DNA of 8,514 nt from Chamaesiphon sp. (GTDB lineage: Bacteria; Cyanobacteriota; Cyanobacteriia; Cyanobacteriales; Chamaesiphonaceae), in contig JAJAYU010000130.1 in NCBI GenBank assembly GCA_026786125.1, positions 1-8,514 of the forward strand, read 5' to 3'. Within the stretch, counting starts at the first letter, position 1. Every line of letters begins with the position of its first letter. The translations under genes and the position numbers were made by a program. Positions 6,072 to 8,514 of the stretch are shown here, piece by piece. The notes beneath the pieces are model-generated. The model did not search any database, was not told where the DNA came from, and saw only the letters and a program-made list of their open reading frames with translations.

Positions 6072-7508
6072 TTATTTTAGAGATTTGTAAGACTCTTCTT
6101 TTTGAATCCAATCACGACCCAGTTTGATTGTTATATCAGAATAAAGATTACCAGAATTCTCGACTTTGACTTCACCAAATCCTAATAATTGCGATAAACC
6201 TTCCGCAACATCAGGATTACCTTTTTGAGCGATGAATTGACTGGTGGTCAGATCTTCCTTAACTTTAGGTGCGGGATCGAGATGAACATTTTGATAGCCT
6301 GCTTTATTTAATCGCTTGATTAGTCTCGCAGTTGCATCGGGAAAATGACTAGTATCTTGAATATTAATTTTGAGATTGGCGACCTTCGTCTCACTTGGTA
6401 AAAATGTACCGTGATCGAAATAACGCGCCATCATATTTTGGATACCTGATTCATCCGGCAGCCAATAGCTCACACTATGTTTACCATCACCGTTGTAATC
6501 ACCTGGCATCATCAGCATTTGCATTTTGGACTTACCATTCTGCATCGAAAAACTACCTAATGCCAAAAACTCTTCAACAGTAAGATTAGTATCAATATGG
6601 GATTTGAGCACTCCAAATAGTTGGGGCATCCTCGCGATTGTCATCGGATTGAGCGACTGTTCTAGCAATGCTTTAAATACCATTTGTTGGCGTTGCATCC
6701 GTCCGATATCGCCATTTGCATCATGACGATATCGCAATAAGCCCAGCAGTTTTAGTCCATCGAGATGTTGTTTGCCAGCTTTGAGATTGACATAAAAACG
6801 CTGAGAATCATCCTGATACTTGATATCCTTGGGCACAGTGACAGTGACTCCACCCAGTTCATCAACTAGTTTGGCAACACCCATATTATTGACACGAATA
6901 TATCGATCAATCGCCACACCACCCAAAACCTTACTAACTTCTTGGGCAGCAGCCGCTGGGCCACTTTCTTGGTCTACAGCATTGATTTTTTCAGTACCAC
7001 GTTCCCTGCGTTCGATCTTAGTATCACGGGGAATTCCTAACACGATCGTGCGTTTAGTTTGAGGATCGAATCGGAGCAACATTATTGTGTCCGACAAGCC
7101 ATCTAACGTATCGATTTCAGCATCGTAACCAGTTTTTTTCCGATCTTTTCCATCACTATTCTTCACATCCGAGAGATTGGTTTTAATGCCCAATAACAGA
7201 ATATTTACAGGCTTGGAAACTTCCGGTACTTGTAAGGCACTGCGGGAAAAGGCCTCTTTACCATTTTGATTGAAGAATGCTGCATCTGCGGCTGAAAGTA
7301 TTCGCTTTTGAAGCGGTGTCGAAGTGAAGGAAACAGCCACAAACGCCACAGCAGCAGCCGAAACCGTAGCAACACTGCCCCAACCCAGCCAAACCCACAG
7401 TGGTACGCCCCGACGTTTTTTTGGTGATTGACGATGTACCATTGGGGGGTTGGGTTTGTTTGATTTACGACGTTGCTGGTTGGCTTTTCTCGCGTCCACT
7501 TTACTCAC
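6072..7508 (-). CDS. LCP (LytR-CpsA-Psr) family cell-envelope glycopolymer transferase
   Basis: 478 residues. LCP proteins transfer polyprenyl-linked glycopolymers to the cell wall or related acceptors on the outer face of the cytoplasmic membrane. The basic cytoplasmic tail (1-35, rich in K/R/Q/N) is followed by one transmembrane helix at about 36-60 (VPLWVWLGWGSVATVSAAAV). The LCP domain spans about 100-285: VNILLLGIK, SDTIMLLRFDP (D140), LGIPRDTKI (R161, D162), and the signature LLRYRHDANGDIGRMQRQQ (R259, R261, D267, R270, R273). A C-terminal LytR_C-like region (about 375-465, KVANLKINIQDTSHFPDATA and GYQNVHL) follows. The start is GTG, since an in-frame TAA lies two codons upstream; another GTG is three codons in. 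The stop lies where bioA similarity begins. Which polymer it handles is unknown; older annotations as a transcriptional regulator are not supported by the membrane topology. Confidence 0.9.
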   Translation of the reverse strand: MSKVDARKANQQRRKSNKPNPPMVHRQSPKKRRGVPLWVWLGWGSVATVSAAAVAFVAVSFTSTPLQKRILSAADAAFFNQNGKEAFSRSALQVPEVSKPVNILLLGIKTNLSDVKNSDGKDRKKTGYDAEIDTLDGLSDTIMLLRFDPQTKRTIVLGIPRDTKIERRERGTEKINAVDQESGPAAAAQEVSKVLGGVAIDRYIRVNNMGVAKLVDELGGVTVTVPKDIKYQDDSQRFYVNLKAGKQHLDGLKLLGLLRYRHDANGDIGRMQRQQMVFKALLEQSLNPMTIARMPQLFGVLKSHIDTNLTVEEFLALGSFSMQNGKSKMQMLMMPGDYNGDGKHSVSYWLPDESGIQNMMARYFDHGTFLPSETKVANLKINIQDTSHFPDATARLIKRLNKAGYQNVHLDPAPKVKEDLTTSQFIAQKGNPDVAEGLSQLLGFGEVKVENSGNLYSDITIKLGRDWIQKEESYKSLK

Positions 7509-7600
7509 GTTTTAAATTAGGGATGGGGGATTTGAATGATTGCGTTTGATAACTTCGATCCTACTTGTATATATCAATAAGCCTGCAACGTTGTGGTACG

Positions 7601-7999
7601 CTACTGAATTGTCCGTTCGGCTAGAATACTAAATCCAGGCAATCTCAAAGATTTCTTTTGCCAGAGTAGCACCATTAACCATACGCTAGCCATAAAATAC
7701 CCAGAGGTAGCTAAGCTATTTAGAAATAATAGTCTAAATCCGACTGCTGATGCCCCTGATAAATCTGCGCCGACATTCAAACTTAGGTAGATACTTAGCC
7801 ACGTAAAGGCAAGTAAGACTGATAACCGACATACCGCTAATTGTCGCTTGTTTCGTTGGCACCGATAGATTGCCCACATTGAAGGCAATAATCCTACGAC
7901 GGGCGTGAGGTAGAGAAATGTTTCCAACCTAGATAGTGCATCGAGATCGCGACCGTGATGGTGCGTTGGTTCTTGGGAAAGATCTGGTAATAATGTCAT
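7601..7999 (-). CDS. Small conserved-looking membrane protein upstream of the LCP gene
   Basis: 132 residues, not recognised as a named family. A polar, His-containing N-terminus (PTHHHGRD) precedes three predicted transmembrane helices at about 27-47 (TFLYLTPVVGLLPSMWAIY), 55-76 (VCRLSVLLAFTWLSIYLSL) and 88-112 (FRLLFLNSLATSGYFMASVW), with a basic loop RCQRNKRQ between the first two and a short basic tail. ATG start without an evident Shine-Dalgarno site. It ends 92 bp before the LCP gene on the same strand. I recall similar three-helix proteins beside LCP genes in other cyanobacteria, which would suggest an envelope-related role, but this is inference. Confidence 0.7.
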   Translation of the reverse strand: MTLLPDLSQEPTHHHGRDLDALSRLETFLYLTPVVGLLPSMWAIYRCQRNKRQLAVCRLSVLLAFTWLSIYLSLNVGADLSGASAVGFRLLFLNSLATSGYFMASVWLMVLLWQKKSLRLPGFSILAERTIQ

Positions 8000-8237
8000 A
8001 AGATCTGGCTTTAGCAGTGCTAATGGTTTCTCTCTATAGATCTAAAATCCCCAGTTTTTGCTGTTTAGTACCATATTTTCAAAATTATTTGGGAGCGGGA
8101 TCTTGAGATAATGTCACCTTTCGTTAATTATTTCAGGTTTTTAGCCCATATTACAAGTGCAGAAAGTCATAGAGTTAGGGTTTAGGCTTTGAGCTTCAGT
8201 GAATATACTGTATATCTCCTGCTACAGTCTCATTTTC
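8000..8237. other. Intergenic region, 238 bp
   Basis: AT-rich sequence between the right-edge gene and the small membrane protein, with no coding frame I can support. The only structure noticed is ATATACTGTATAT (8203-8215), a 13-base perfect palindrome around a central T, 22 bases below the stop of the right-edge gene. It may be an AT-rich chance palindrome. The promoter for 7999-7601 should lie here but no convincing -35/-10 pair was found. Confidence 0.4.
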
Positions 8238-8513
8238 CTATTTTCCTGAAACAGTCCACCAAGCTAGGGCATAAGCTTGATTAGATCGGTTGACAGGTTG
8301 ACGAAAATAGACCCGAATTTTGTATTTACCTGGATCGCGAACCTGGTGAAATATATGCTGAACACTATCTACAGGGCTAATTGACGACCATAGACTGCGA
8401 TCGATCCGATCTTCGTCGGCAGGCATCAAGTAGAGCGCGAGCTGATTAAGACCTCGATCTTGAAACTTTTCACCGACATCATATTGCTGATTGTGGTTGC
8501 GATCTTGTAATTC
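8238..8513 (-). CDS. C-terminal fragment of a probable secreted protein (beta-sandwich domain), cut by the window edge
   Basis: The frame is open from the window edge to a TGA at about 8238, giving 91 residues without a needed start. It reads ELQDRNHNQQYDVGEKFQD at the edge, then GLNQLALYLMPADEDRID, DSVQHIFHQVRDPGKYKIRV, and ends AYALAWWTVSGK. The pattern 'LDLYLMP..., VQHIF..., GxYxIxV, YALAWW' is, to my knowledge, typical of C-terminal beta-sandwich (pre-peptidase C-terminal-like) domains on extracellular cyanobacterial proteins such as subtilisin-family (S8) proteases. The catalytic or main domain is outside the window, so the enzyme type is not known. A TTG at 8429 in this frame is not a likely start because coding similarity continues upstream. 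Confidence 0.65.
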   Translation of the reverse strand, partial: ELQDRNHNQQYDVGEKFQDRGLNQLALYLMPADEDRIDRSLWSSISPVDSVQHIFHQVRDPGKYKIRVYFRQPVNRSNQAYALAWWTVSGK

Positions 8514-8514
8514 C

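Noticed and set aside
6820..7062. Ser/Thr-rich plus-strand open frame opposite the LCP gene
   Set aside because: Low-complexity antisense translation of the LCP domain, with no start context.
8209..8229. TACTGTATAT...CTACAG resembling a LexA (SOS) box
   Set aside because: The CTG and CAG halves are 14 bases apart instead of the 10 of the E. coli type site, and cyanobacterial LexA uses a different motif.
1..8514. CRISPR array, tRNA, rRNA, transposase or phage genes
   Set aside because: No regularly spaced direct repeats, no tRNA-like cloverleaf noticed by eye and no mobile-element protein in any frame.

Overview
The window is a stretch of cyanobacterial chromosome in which every recognisable gene lies on the minus strand. 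Its core is a complete mycosporine-like amino acid (MAA, UV-sunscreen) cluster in the order mysA-mysB-mysC-mysD, followed directly by a HAD-family gene. The cyanobacterial assignment rests on the mys genes themselves (very close in sequence to the Nostoc/Anabaena type as I remember it), on frequent CGATCG words including one full HIP1 octamer (GCGATCGC), on a heptamer tandem repeat, and on short palindromic intergenic repeats typical of cyanobacteria. I cannot name the genus from sequence alone.

Layout, read in the direction of transcription (right to left). At the right edge is the C-terminal end of a probably secreted protein with a beta-sandwich ending in YALAWW (8513-8238). A 238-bp gap follows, then a small three-helix membrane protein (7999-7601) and an LCP (LytR-CpsA-Psr) family protein (7508-6072), probably a cell-envelope pair. 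Abutting the LCP stop codon is a 3' fragment of bioA (about 6066-5839), a gene remnant. The MAA operon comes next: mysA (5739-4501), mysB (4498-3695, 2-bp gap, strong ribosome binding site inside the mysA end), mysC (3563-2172), mysD (1948-914, GTG start) and a HAD-like gene (901-227, 12-bp gap). Immediately behind the HAD stop, in the same frame, are 54 open codons that look like the C-terminus of a different protein (226-62), a second gene remnant.

Pathway logic, from established knowledge of the family. MysA converts sedoheptulose 7-phosphate to desmethyl-4-deoxygadusol. MysB O-methylates it to 4-deoxygadusol. MysC (ATP-grasp) attaches glycine to give mycosporine-glycine. MysD (a D-Ala-D-Ala-ligase-like ATP-grasp enzyme) attaches a second amino acid to give a disubstituted MAA such as shinorine or porphyra-334. 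The window therefore predicts a producer of disubstituted MAAs by the MysD rather than the NRPS route.

The least explained parts are four. The HAD-like protein has lost both motif I aspartates (GSIGT in place of DxDGT) yet is tightly linked to mysD. Truncated genes sit on both sides of the MAA block, suggesting insertion or deletion at its boundaries. A 7-bp inverted repeat lies just upstream of mysA. Repetitive elements separate mysB from mysC and mysC from mysD.
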